NCBI GenBank assembly: GCA_029051835.1
Contig: JAIDKJ010000056.1
Span: 1-16,065, forward strand
Source of the DNA: Paramuribaculum sp.
GTDB lineage: Bacteria; Bacteroidota; Bacteroidia; Bacteroidales; Muribaculaceae
DNA length: 16,065 nucleotides
Direction of reading: 5' to 3'
Positions 1 to 6,507 of this stretch are shown here, one piece after another (the first letter of the stretch is position 1; the number at the start of each line of letters is the position of its first letter). A model generated the notes under the pieces. It saw only the letters and a program-made list of their open reading frames with translations. It did not search any database and was not told where the DNA came from. The position numbers and the translations under genes are program-made.

Positions 1-54
1 TATGGTTTGTTGCTATGCAAATCAATACCTGCTGAATTTTGCTGTCCTGCTTTT

Positions 55-822
55 CTATATAATGAACATCGTTTGTTCCAACCATTGGAATACCAGAAAC
101 AGCGGAAACCCATTAAGCACAGCAACCTCTTTAGACGGACTGATATATTTCCTATCCTGACTATCAAATATGTCAATCTGGTCAACTTTGCCCTTGATAC
201 CTTCGACACCGGAATTGATGTCACAGAGCGTCGCCGCTTTGGACGCATTCATATCGACCAGATGAAGCCAGTTGGAGCGTATACGGCTGACCATTTCCGG
301 ACGGCCAATATTTCGGTCGTTGACACACAGATGATCAAGATTTGAATATGGGCCGAATTCTCTTGCTATTCTTTTGTAATCCGAACAATAATCTATTCCG
401 ACAGTATAGTTACAGTAATTACCGTCGGGTAACAGATCGGTATGATATATGGATTCTATCATGGGATAATTGACATACAACCGCCCGTTTTCAGTTTCAT
501 TATCGAAATACGACAGCATCTCCCTTAGCTGTCGCCGACTTTCATCTATGCTCTGGTTGTGATTGTGTATATCAAGATCAAAAAACAGAAACACATCGGA
601 AAAATCCGACGCATTTACACCGGCATCAATACGTCCGTTTTCCTTCATCACTCCGACAATATCCGCGCCGCCGCCCAGACTGCGCATCTGGCGATACAAT
701 TCATATATATTATTTCCGAACGAACATACGATATTATCATTCGGTCTGGAGAAAAAAAGGCGCTCGATAGACTCAAATAGCATTGCCTCTCTGCGCTCCC
801 CTTCCAAAACAAACAGGATCAT
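55..822 (-). CDS. TOPRIM-like (RloB/DUF4435-type) effector protein, probable phage defence
   Basis: This 255-residue protein is the second gene of a two-gene operon; its ATG overlaps the stop of the upstream ATPase (ATGA at 819-822), so translation is probably coupled. The sequence starts with a hydrophobic strand and an acidic turn (ILFVLEGER, Glu7). Further on come FLFFDLD (Asp82 and Asp84) and NYPMIES (Glu123). A Glu after the first strand, then a DxD, then a 'NP-x-x-E'-like turn is the layout of TOPRIM-type metal sites in RloB, DUF4435 and OLD-family proteins. In the known two-gene systems (RloA-RloB, AbiL, PARIS) such a partner is thought to be a nuclease or RNase held in check or triggered by the ATPase. 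The exact family cannot be fixed by eye. Base composition is AT-rich compared with the genes from 3 kb onward. The last residues are strongly hydrophobic (VFQWLEQTMFII). No terminator is visible in the 54 bases left before the window edge. Confidence 0.72.
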   Translation of the reverse strand: MILFVLEGERREAMLFESIERLFFSRPNDNIVCSFGNNIYELYRQMRSLGGGADIVGVMKENGRIDAGVNASDFSDVFLFFDLDIHNHNQSIDESRRQLREMLSYFDNETENGRLYVNYPMIESIYHTDLLPDGNYCNYTVGIDYCSDYKRIAREFGPYSNLDHLCVNDRNIGRPEMVSRIRSNWLHLVDMNASKAATLCDINSGVEGIKGKVDQIDIFDSQDRKYISPSKEVAVLNGFPLFLVFQWLEQTMFII

Positions 823-1919
823 AGCGTAGAGAAAGCGTTGCCGCGGAATAGTTTCTCGATATTGTGTCCAAACCGCAGTTCCTTGTCAGTACAGTCGCAT
901 AACGGCTTGATGACATTATTGTCAAGAATGAAGTTGCAGTCGGGACGCAAGAGATCATTAGCCATCAGATATGTATTGTGGGAAGAAACAAACACCTGCG
1001 CCTTGCGGGCGAACAATTGCCGACAAACCTCGAAGGCAAGACGAAAATGATAAAACGCATCAAATTCGTCGATAAAGACGAACGAAGCCTTATCCATCTT
1101 ACGCATCCATATATACAGCACCTGAAGCGAAACCGTGCCGGTAGAAGCTATTTTTGAAAACGGCACCATCGCACCGTTAATCATACACTTCAGTATCTTG
1201 TCACCTTCGCCTGGTCGGACAAAATCAAATTCCTGACCACTCACACCTTGCAGAAATTGCCTGAAGTCGTCGACAAGATTCATCTTGATAATTTCCTCTT
1301 CTTGAAATGAAGCATTATTTTCAAGACCGATAAATTCGCGTTTATCAAGACTTTTGAACCAGAGCATCGAATCGACAAACTCCTTGAGAGCTATGATATA
1401 ATGCCCCCTACCCAATGGAAATGTGGCAGCTATAAAATTTATCAGCGACATACTGTTGGCACTGTTTTTCAACTCATCCTTTACAGTTTTTTCTATCGGA
1501 TACATATCGCTGACCGACAACACATCAGCATCCTTGCGAAACACCTGCAAACCGTTGACCGACAAGTTTTCAGACAGCAATCTGCCATCCTTGTCCTTAG
1601 AGTAGACGTAGAGCAACTCATCTCCGCCAAACCGAAAACGATATTCAAACTCCACGGGCAGATGCTCCCGGCCGGCAGTTGGATAATTAACATAGTAATC
1701 AGCCTTCTTCCATTTTTGAGAAAGATGGTTTTCTATATCAAACAGCGCAAGCGCAAAATTTGACTTTCCCGATCCGTTCGGACCATATACAATACCATTT
1801 TTTATCACGCCATCCTTGACAGCATCAGCATTGAAAGCATAATTACTGGTATTGGTCAGATCCCAGTAAATTCGCTCGGCAAAACCTCTGTAATTCTTAA
1901 CTGCAAACGATAGAAGCAT
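819..1919 (-). CDS. AAA15/OLD-like (RloA/AbiLi-type) ATPase, probable phage defence sensor
   Basis: This is a 366-residue SMC/ABC-like ATPase of the AAA15/AAA21 class. It opens with the typical strand LLSFAVKNYRGF, followed by Walker A GPNGSGKS at residues 46-53. An ABC-signature-like segment (ASTGTVSLQVL) lies near 258-268, Walker B with its catalytic pair is FVFIDEFDAF (Asp284, Glu285), and a switch/H-loop motif is VFVSSHNTYLM (His314). The C-terminal KELRFGHNIEKLF is the usual ending of this family. The middle part (about 60-250) is the variable insert that recognises partners or triggers in related systems. It is the first gene of an operon with the TOPRIM-like gene, overlapping by four bases. 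By analogy with RloAB, AbiL and PARIS the ATPase would sense infection and license the partner; this is inference. All ATPase motifs look intact, so the system is probably functional. A likely -7 box lies about 24 bases upstream. Confidence 0.8.
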   Translation of the reverse strand: MLLSFAVKNYRGFAERIYWDLTNTSNYAFNADAVKDGVIKNGIVYGPNGSGKSNFALALFDIENHLSQKWKKADYYVNYPTAGREHLPVEFEYRFRFGGDELLYVYSKDKDGRLLSENLSVNGLQVFRKDADVLSVSDMYPIEKTVKDELKNSANSMSLINFIAATFPLGRGHYIIALKEFVDSMLWFKSLDKREFIGLENNASFQEEEIIKMNLVDDFRQFLQGVSGQEFDFVRPGEGDKILKCMINGAMVPFSKIASTGTVSLQVLYIWMRKMDKASFVFIDEFDAFYHFRLAFEVCRQLFARKAQVFVSSHNTYLMANDLLRPDCNFILDNNVIKPLCDCTDKELRFGHNIEKLFRGNAFSTL

Positions 1920-1942
1920 ATTCCTGCATTATTGATTTATCG

Positions 1943-1950
1943 CAAAGCTA
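1943..1950 (-). promoter_or_regulatory. Putative -7 box for the ATPase/TOPRIM operon
   Basis: Read on the minus strand this is TAGCTTTG, a full match to the Bacteroidetes -7 consensus TAnnTTTG, 23 bases before the ATPase ATG. No convincing TTTG -33 box lies 19-21 bases upstream, where the sequence is T-rich, so the promoter may be weak or need an activator. Confidence 0.4.
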
Positions 1951-2054
1951 CAAAAAGTTTTCCATATATCCGTAAAAAAATTACGGCAACATGCGATATC
2001 ACGCGAATCCACCGTCAAATCACCCACCAAATGACACACCCGGTATCTGACTAC

Positions 2055-2101
2055 AAAAAAAGGAAGAGCGCCGGAAGTCGGGGTGACTTTCAGCGCTCTT
2101 C
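2055..2101 (-). terminator. Intrinsic terminator of the rpmB-rpmG-DUF4295 operon
   Basis: On the minus strand a 17-pair stem (arms 2085-2101 and 2063-2079, one mismatch, one G-T pair) encloses a five-base loop and is followed, one base later, by seven T (2055-2061). A matching A-run precedes the hairpin, so it could also stop plus-strand transcription. It separates the ribosomal operon from the ATPase operon that follows on the same strand and explains why that operon needs its own promoter. Confidence 0.9.
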
Positions 2102-2193
2102 TATGATTTTTTTCAGTGCTTGGCCTCGGCTGTTCCCATCGGAGCGGGAATCGACCGCCGGGCTGCATTATCTGTCGACGGTGATGGGGATGC

Positions 2194-2343
2194 TTACTTG
2201 AGAGCGTCCTTCACGGCGTCGTTGGGCACCATCTGTTCCTGGAATGTGTAGGCGCCTGTCTTGGGCGACTTCACAACGCGAATCACTTTGCTGTAGGTGC
2301 GTCCTTCGCCCTTCTGGAGGGTTGCGACGGTTTTCTTTGCCAT
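2194..2343 (-). CDS. DUF4295 family small protein, likely ribosome-associated
   Basis: This 49-residue basic protein begins MAKKTVATLQKGEGRTYSKV and ends NDAVKDALK; the start is the ATG at 2341-2343 and the stop the TAA at 2194-2196. It is too short for most gene callers. It matches the DUF4295 family, which in Bacteroidetes sits directly after rpmG. From memory, a protein of this family was seen as an extra large-subunit component (called bL38) in the Flavobacterium johnsoniae ribosome structure; I am not certain of that assignment. The third gene of the operon, it lies 18 bases after rpmG and shares its MAKK start and Lys-rich composition. The operon terminator follows about 90 bases downstream. 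Confidence 0.88.
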   Translation of the reverse strand: MAKKTVATLQKGEGRTYSKVIRVVKSPKTGAYTFQEQMVPNDAVKDALK

Positions 2344-2361
2344 ATCCTGGTGGTGTTACGA

Positions 2362-2550
2362 TTATTTGATTTCCTTATGTACAGTCACTTTCTTGAGGAT
2401 CGGATTGTACTTCTTGAGTTCGAGGCGCTCGGTAGTGTTCTTGCGGTTCTTTGTAGTGATGTAGCGCGAAGTGCCGGGCATCCCGCTGGCCTTATGTTCG
2501 GTGCATTCGAGTATTACCTGCACGCGATTGCCTTTAGCTTTCTTTGCCAT
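2362..2550 (-). CDS. rpmG: 50S ribosomal protein L33 (bL33)
   Basis: The 62-residue product has the classic L33 sequence: basic N terminus [16 protein letters not shown], central [12 protein letters not shown] with the neighbouring Glu-Arg-Leu, and the C-terminal [16 protein letters not shown]. It is part of the 50S subunit near the E site. Only one Cys is present (in ILECTEH), with no CxxC pairs, so this is the zinc-independent form. The gene starts six bases after the rpmB stop and is followed 18 bases later by the DUF4295 gene, the usual Bacteroidetes order. Co-transcription from the promoter upstream of rpmB is expected. Confidence 0.97.
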   Translation of the reverse strand: MAKKAKGNRVQVILECTEHKASGMPGTSRYITTKNRKNTTERLELKKYNPILKKVTVHKEIK

Positions 2551-2556
2551 CGTCGA

Positions 2557-2814
2557 TTAAAATGCTAAATATTTGATTTCCGTTAAATAACCCTTCTGAG
2601 CTGCTTCTTTGATAGCGGCGTCAAGGCCCTTCTTGTTGATAGTGCGGAGTCCGGCCGCCGAGAGAGTCAGCTGTATCCACATCTGTTCCTCAACCCAGAA
2701 GAACTTCTTGCGGAAGAGGTTGACATTGAATTTGCGCTTGGTGCGGCGCTTCGAATGCGACACATTGTTGCCCACCATTGCTTTCTTGCCCGTGATTTGA
2801 CAAATCTGTGACAT
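2557..2814 (-). CDS. rpmB: 50S ribosomal protein L28 (bL28)
   Basis: The 85-residue product shows the L28 hallmarks: start [20 protein letters not shown], then [20 protein letters not shown], and a central [21 protein letters not shown]28 is a structural 50S protein. It is the first gene of the rpmB-rpmG-DUF4295 operon. The leader of about 130 bases between the predicted promoter (-7 at 2949-2956) and the start codon contains a stable hairpin and an A-rich stretch next to the ATG, but no Shine-Dalgarno site, as usual in Bacteroidetes. The divergent MATE gene starts 200 bases away. Confidence 0.97.
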   Translation of the reverse strand: MSQICQITGKKAMVGNNVSHSKRRTKRKFNVNLFRKKFFWVEEQMWIQLTLSAAGLRTINKKGLDAAIKEAAQKGYLTEIKYLAF

Positions 2815-2891
2815 GGCTTTTTGTGTTATTTAGTCGTTGTTAATTATTTGAAGCGGTTGGATTTACCTTGTTGCCTTGACGCTCTCATATC

Positions 2892-2919
2892 GGCTCCGGG
2901 CGCATCATTTCCCGGCGCC
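2892..2919 (-). promoter_or_regulatory. Hairpin in the rpmB 5' leader
   Basis: In the rpmB transcript, arms GGCGCCGGG and CCCGGAGCC (plus-strand 2911-2919 and 2892-2900) pair with one mismatch around a 10-base loop, about 80 bases before the start codon. Its place in a long leader of a ribosomal operon would suit autogenous control by a ribosomal protein, but nothing in the sequence proves this. Read on the plus strand it is followed by TTTT and could instead act as a weak terminator. Confidence 0.45.
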
Positions 2920-2948
2920 TTTTGCATACAGGCCCGTAAATCAGAGTG

Positions 2949-2980
2949 CAAAGTAAGCAATTTTTCAGCTAACCGCCAAA
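2949..2980 (-). promoter_or_regulatory. Promoter of the rpmB operon
   Basis: On the minus strand, TTTG (2977-2980) and TTACTTTG (2949-2956) are separated by 20 bases. This matches the Bacteroidetes primary sigma factor consensus TTTG-N19-21-TAnnTTTG with a single deviation in the -7 box. Transcription would start near 2942, giving a leader of about 130 bases. Confidence 0.7.
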
Positions 2981-2998
2981 CATTTCGCCATTTTTCAG

Positions 2999-3006
2999 TA
3001 AATTTG
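2999..3006 (+). promoter_or_regulatory. Putative -7 box for the MATE gene
   Basis: TAAATTTG is a full match to TAnnTTTG and ends eight bases before the MATE ATG at 3015. Initiation would fall at about 3011-3014, leaving almost no leader. No TTTG -33 element is seen at the right distance, and the box lies just upstream of the divergent rpmB -33 element. Confidence 0.4.
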
Positions 3007-3014
3007 CCAACGCA

Positions 3015-4406
3015 ATGGAACACAATTCGCCGACTGAAGGCAATCTCGACCGACTCGCCACGGGCAGCATAGGGCGCCTGTTGTGGCACTACAGCCTGCC
3101 GGCGGTGGTGGGTATGGTGGTGACATCGCTCTACAATGTCATCGACCGCATATTCATAGGCCAGGGGGTTGGCACCGAGGCTATAGCGGGTCTGGCCATC
3201 ACGTTTCCGGTGATGAACGTCTCGGCGGCCATCGGGGTGCTCATAGGAGCAGGCGCCTCCGCGCGCGTATCTATAATGCTCGGAGCATCCGACCGGCGCG
3301 GGGCACAGCTTGTGCTGGGCAACTCGCTGGTGCTGATCATTACCAACGCGCTGATCTACCTCAGCATATTCGGCATTTTTCTCGACGAGATACTGACCGC
3401 CTTCGGGGCAAGCCCCACCACCCTGCCCTACGCCCGCGACTTCATGACCTACATGCTGCCCGGCATGATGGTGATGAACATATCGTTCAGTTTCAACAAC
3501 ATCATGCGCGCTTCGGGCTATCCGGCGCGCGCCATGCTGACCATGTTTATCGGAGCGGGCATCAACGTGATCCTCGACCCGATATTCATATTCGTTTTCG
3601 GATGGGGCATAAAAGGGGCAGCTATAGCCACCGACATAGCCATGACATGCTCCATGATATTCGTCATGGCCCACTTCATGCGCCGCGACAGCACCCTGCG
3701 TTTCACCCGAGGCATCTACCGTCTGCGCTGGCGCATAATAGCCGGCATCATCGGCATCGGAGCCGCGCCGAGCCTGGTCAATCTGGCAGGAAGCGCCATC
3801 AATGTCATAGTCAACACCTCGCTCTATACCCACGGAAGCGACAATGCAGTGGCGGCCTCCGGCATATTCACCACCTATACGTCGCTTCTGGTAATGGTGG
3901 TGGTAGGACTGTGCCAGGGAATGCAGCCCATCCTGGGCTACAACTACGGCGCCGGGCTCTACGGCCGCCTGAAGCGATGCTACTGGCTCGCCACCGGCGC
4001 CGCCACGGCCATCGTGACCGCCGGATGCGTCTTCGGCCTCATACAGCCCGGACTGATAGCCCGCGCCTTCACTACCGATCCGGCGCTCATAGCGGTCACA
4101 TCGAGAGCGCTCTCACTGTCGCTGCTCGCCTTCTGGGTAGTGGGATTCCAGATCGTGGCCACGACCTTCTTCCAGTCGATAGGCAAAGCCGGCAAATCGA
4201 TATTCCTGAGCCTCACCCGTCAGGTGATATTCCTGATACCGCTTCTGCTGACTCTGCCCGACATGCTCGGGCTCGACGGCGTGTGGCTCTCGTTTCCGTC
4301 GAGCGACGTGCTGGCCACCATCGTCACCGCCCTCATGATAGCCTTCCAGCTGCGGCATCTCCGCGGCGCAGAGCCGCACATCGCCGCCACCGGGACGGCA
4401 GAATGA
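3015..4406 (+). CDS. MATE family multidrug/metabolite exporter (MepA/DinF-like)
   Basis: The 463-residue product is an inner-membrane protein with about 12 hydrophobic segments in two homologous halves. The N terminus (residues 17-54: SIGRLLWHYSLPA, then TSLYNVIDRIFIGQ and GTEAIAGLAITFP) is the standard MATE opening, and the second half carries GMQPILGYNYGAG, the repeat signature typical of MepA-like members. MATE proteins export cationic drugs or metabolites in exchange for Na+ or H+; the substrate here cannot be told. The chosen ATG gives the usual length and N terminus. It stands alone: divergent from rpmB, followed by a weak terminator and then a separate promoter. MATE proteins share a superfamily with Wzx flippases, but the sequence reads as MATE rather than Wzx. 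Confidence 0.93.
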   Translation: MEHNSPTEGNLDRLATGSIGRLLWHYSLPAVVGMVVTSLYNVIDRIFIGQGVGTEAIAGLAITFPVMNVSAAIGVLIGAGASARVSIMLGASDRRGAQLVLGNSLVLIITNALIYLSIFGIFLDEILTAFGASPTTLPYARDFMTYMLPGMMVMNISFSFNNIMRASGYPARAMLTMFIGAGINVILDPIFIFVFGWGIKGAAIATDIAMTCSMIFVMAHFMRRDSTLRFTRGIYRLRWRIIAGIIGIGAAPSLVNLAGSAINVIVNTSLYTHGSDNAVAASGIFTTYTSLLVMVVVGLCQGMQPILGYNYGAGLYGRLKRCYWLATGAATAIVTAGCVFGLIQPGLIARAFTTDPALIAVTSRALSLSLLAFWVVGFQIVATTFFQSIGKAGKSIFLSLTRQVIFLIPLLLTLPDMLGLDGVWLSFPSSDVLATIVTALMIAFQLRHLRGAEPHIAATGTAE

Positions 4407-4415
4407 CGTCCACAA

Positions 4416-4446
4416 AGCCATTTTCAGCCGATAAAAATGCTTTTTT
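4416..4446 (+). terminator. Weak intrinsic terminator after the MATE gene
   Basis: Arms AGCCATTTT (4416-4424) and AAAATGCT (4434-4441) pair with one bulged C and are followed by a run of T ending at 4446. The stem is AT-rich, so termination is probably partial. Confidence 0.5.
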
Positions 4447-4466
4447 CAGCCAAAATTCAATAAAAA

Positions 4467-4498
4467 TTTGCACTTTATCAAAAAATTGGCTACATTCG
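4467..4498 (+). promoter_or_regulatory. Promoter of the glucan (GH133-GT-GH57) operon
   Basis: TTTG (4467-4470), a 20-base spacer and TACATTCG (4491-4498) match the Bacteroidetes promoter consensus with one deviation in the -7 box. The predicted start near 4505 leaves a leader of about 40 bases, AT-rich and without a Shine-Dalgarno site, before the ATG at 4546. Confidence 0.75.
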
Positions 4499-4545
4499 CT
4501 CAATAAATCATACCCTTGAAATTTTTACCTTAACAATACAATAAC

Positions 4546-6492
4546 ATGAGCTACTTGAAATTTGATAAAAACCTCATGATTAATCTGGAGCAGAGTCTGA
4601 TGAAGGAGATGCTCCGCACCAATCAGTCAGGCGCTTATCATTGCACTTCTGTGGTAGACTGCAACACCCGCAAACAGCACGGCATGCTCGTGATACCCAT
4701 CCCCGAGATGGGCAATTCGTCACACGTACTGCTGTCGTCGCTCGACTGCACCGTCATACAGCACGGAGCGGAGTTCAATCTCGGGCTCCACCGCTACAGC
4801 GGCGGCGTGTACAGCCCCAACGGCCACAAATACATACGCGAGTTCGACTGCGAGAGCGTGCCCCGCACCACCTACCGTGTCGGCGGAGTGATTCTCACCA
4901 AAGAGAAGATGTTCATATCCCATGAAAACCGCATACTCGTAAGATATACGCTCGTCGAGGCGCATTCGCCCACAACGCTCCGCTTCCGTCCGATGCTCGC
5001 GTTCCGCGAAGCCAACGCCCTGGTCATGGCCAACAACGCCATCAACACCCAGGTCGACGACGCCCCCAACGGCGTCAGCTGCTGCCTCTACGAAGGATAT
5101 CCGAGGCTCTACATGCAGTTCAACCACAAACCAGAATGGCATTACCAGCCCAACTGGTACAACGGCTTCGAGTATCTCAAAGACCTCGAACGCGGCGTGC
5201 CCTACACGGAGGATCTCTGGGTGCCGGGATATTTCGACATACCTATTAAAAAAGGCGAATCAATCATCTTCTCGGCCGGAGTCAGCGAAGTATCGCCCCG
5301 CTCCATCAGCAAGATGTATGAAACAGAGATAGCCACACGCACCTGCCGCACATCGTTCTTCAACTGCCTGAAAAACGCCGTCAAGCAGTGCTACTTCAAG
5401 GACAAGGACGGAATGTTCCTGCTCTCGGGCTATCCCTGGGGCAAGGTGCTCGCCCGCAACACCTTCATGGCGCTCCCCGGAGCCACCATAGCCATCAACC
5501 ACCGCGAAGACTTCGAAGCGATCATGGAGAGCGGCCGCGAAGCGCTCGTCCACTTCATGAACACCGGCGAACTGTCGCCGCGCATCGGAGGCATCGACCT
5601 TCCCGACATACCGCTCTGGTGCATCTGGGCTTTGCAGCAATACGCCAAGGCCTACGGCAAAGCCGACACCATCAAGCGCTATCTCCCTCTGGTGAAGGAG
5701 ATAATGGAATATATCATGACCAACCGCCACCCCAACCTGCGCGTGGAAGACAACGGTCTGGTCTACTCCATCGGCACAGCCACACCGGTCACCTGGATGA
5801 ACGCATCGCTCTACGGACGCCCGCTCGTGCCGCGCTCGGGCTATATGGTCGAATTCAACGCCCTGTGGTACAACGCCCTGATGTGGTGTGCATCGCTCAC
5901 CGAGGAACTCCCCGAAGCCGACGCCCCGCAGCGTCCCCTCTGGCTCGAAACCGCCGAAAAACTCAAACAGTCATTTATCGACACCTTCCTCAACGACTAC
6001 GGCTATCTCTACGACTATGTCAACGGAACGTATGCCGACCCGTCGGTGCGCCCCAACATGGCCGTGGCTATCGGACTTGACTACTCGCCGCTCGACCGCC
6101 GCCAGCGCAAGGGAGTGCTCGACGTGGTGACACGCGAACTGCTCACGCCCAAAGGCCTGCGCACACTGTCGCCCAAAAGCTTCGGCTACCGTCCGTTCTA
6201 TCTCGGATCGCCCGAAGAACGCGAGATGGCGCTCCACAACGGCCCGGCGCGCCCCTGGCTCTTCGGATTCTACGCCGACGCCTATCTGCGCGTGTTCGGA
6301 GTCAGCGGAGTGGGCTATCTCGACCGCATGCTCATCGGCTACGAAGACGAAATGACCAACCAGTGCATCGGATCGCTCTCGCAGCTCTACGACGGCAACC
6401 CGCCGTTCTCCGGCCGAGGAGCCATCAGCCATGTCACCAACATAGCCGAGATACTCCGCACGCTCACCACACTCAAAAAATTCAATCTGTAA
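4546..6492 (+). CDS. GH133-like glycogen debranching protein, catalytic acids replaced
   Basis: The 648-residue protein has the architecture of the bacterial/archaeal amylo-alpha-1,6-glucosidase (GDE) family. An N-terminal sugar-binding beta domain (about 25-250, with CDCESVPRTTYRVGG-type features and LVRYTL) is followed by an (alpha/alpha)6 barrel (about 265-645). Family motifs are recognisable: SGYPW...ARNTFMALPG (295-312), TPVTWMN...VPRSGYMVEFNALWYNAL (413-445), HNGPARPWLFG (564-574) and GSLSQLYDGNPP...RGAISH (609-629). The usual forms of three of these are GRDTFIALPG, TWMD and SE(I/L)FDG. Here the acids are N305, N419 and Q613. In yeast GDE the glucosidase pair is, as I recall, Asp1241 and Glu1492; Q613 lies the same roughly 36 residues from the C terminus as Glu1492. 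The protein may therefore bind glycogen branches without cutting them. It leads an operon; the GT starts 15 bases downstream. Confidence 0.88.
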   Translation: MSYLKFDKNLMINLEQSLMKEMLRTNQSGAYHCTSVVDCNTRKQHGMLVIPIPEMGNSSHVLLSSLDCTVIQHGAEFNLGLHRYSGGVYSPNGHKYIREFDCESVPRTTYRVGGVILTKEKMFISHENRILVRYTLVEAHSPTTLRFRPMLAFREANALVMANNAINTQVDDAPNGVSCCLYEGYPRLYMQFNHKPEWHYQPNWYNGFEYLKDLERGVPYTEDLWVPGYFDIPIKKGESIIFSAGVSEVSPRSISKMYETEIATRTCRTSFFNCLKNAVKQCYFKDKDGMFLLSGYPWGKVLARNTFMALPGATIAINHREDFEAIMESGREALVHFMNTGELSPRIGGIDLPDIPLWCIWALQQYAKAYGKADTIKRYLPLVKEIMEYIMTNRHPNLRVEDNGLVYSIGTATPVTWMNASLYGRPLVPRSGYMVEFNALWYNALMWCASLTEELPEADAPQRPLWLETAEKLKQSFIDTFLNDYGYLYDYVNGTYADPSVRPNMAVAIGLDYSPLDRRQRKGVLDVVTRELLTPKGLRTLSPKSFGYRPFYLGSPEEREMALHNGPARPWLFGFYADAYLRVFGVSGVGYLDRMLIGYEDEMTNQCIGSLSQLYDGNPPFSGRGAISHVTNIAEILRTLTTLKKFNL

Positions 6493-6507
6493 ACCCTACA
6501 ACGCTCC

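Noticed and set aside
2110..2190. Minus-strand stretch resembling a tRNA T-arm (GCGG-TCGATTC-CCGC)
   Set aside because: The loop lacks the normal TTCRA order, no acceptor stem, CCA or anticodon arm can be folded around it, so I do not call a tRNA or tRNA remnant.
2844..3833. Long minus-strand open frame opposite the MATE gene
   Set aside because: It is His/Gln/Arg-rich, overlaps the well-supported MATE gene and extends across the promoters; a codon-bias shadow.
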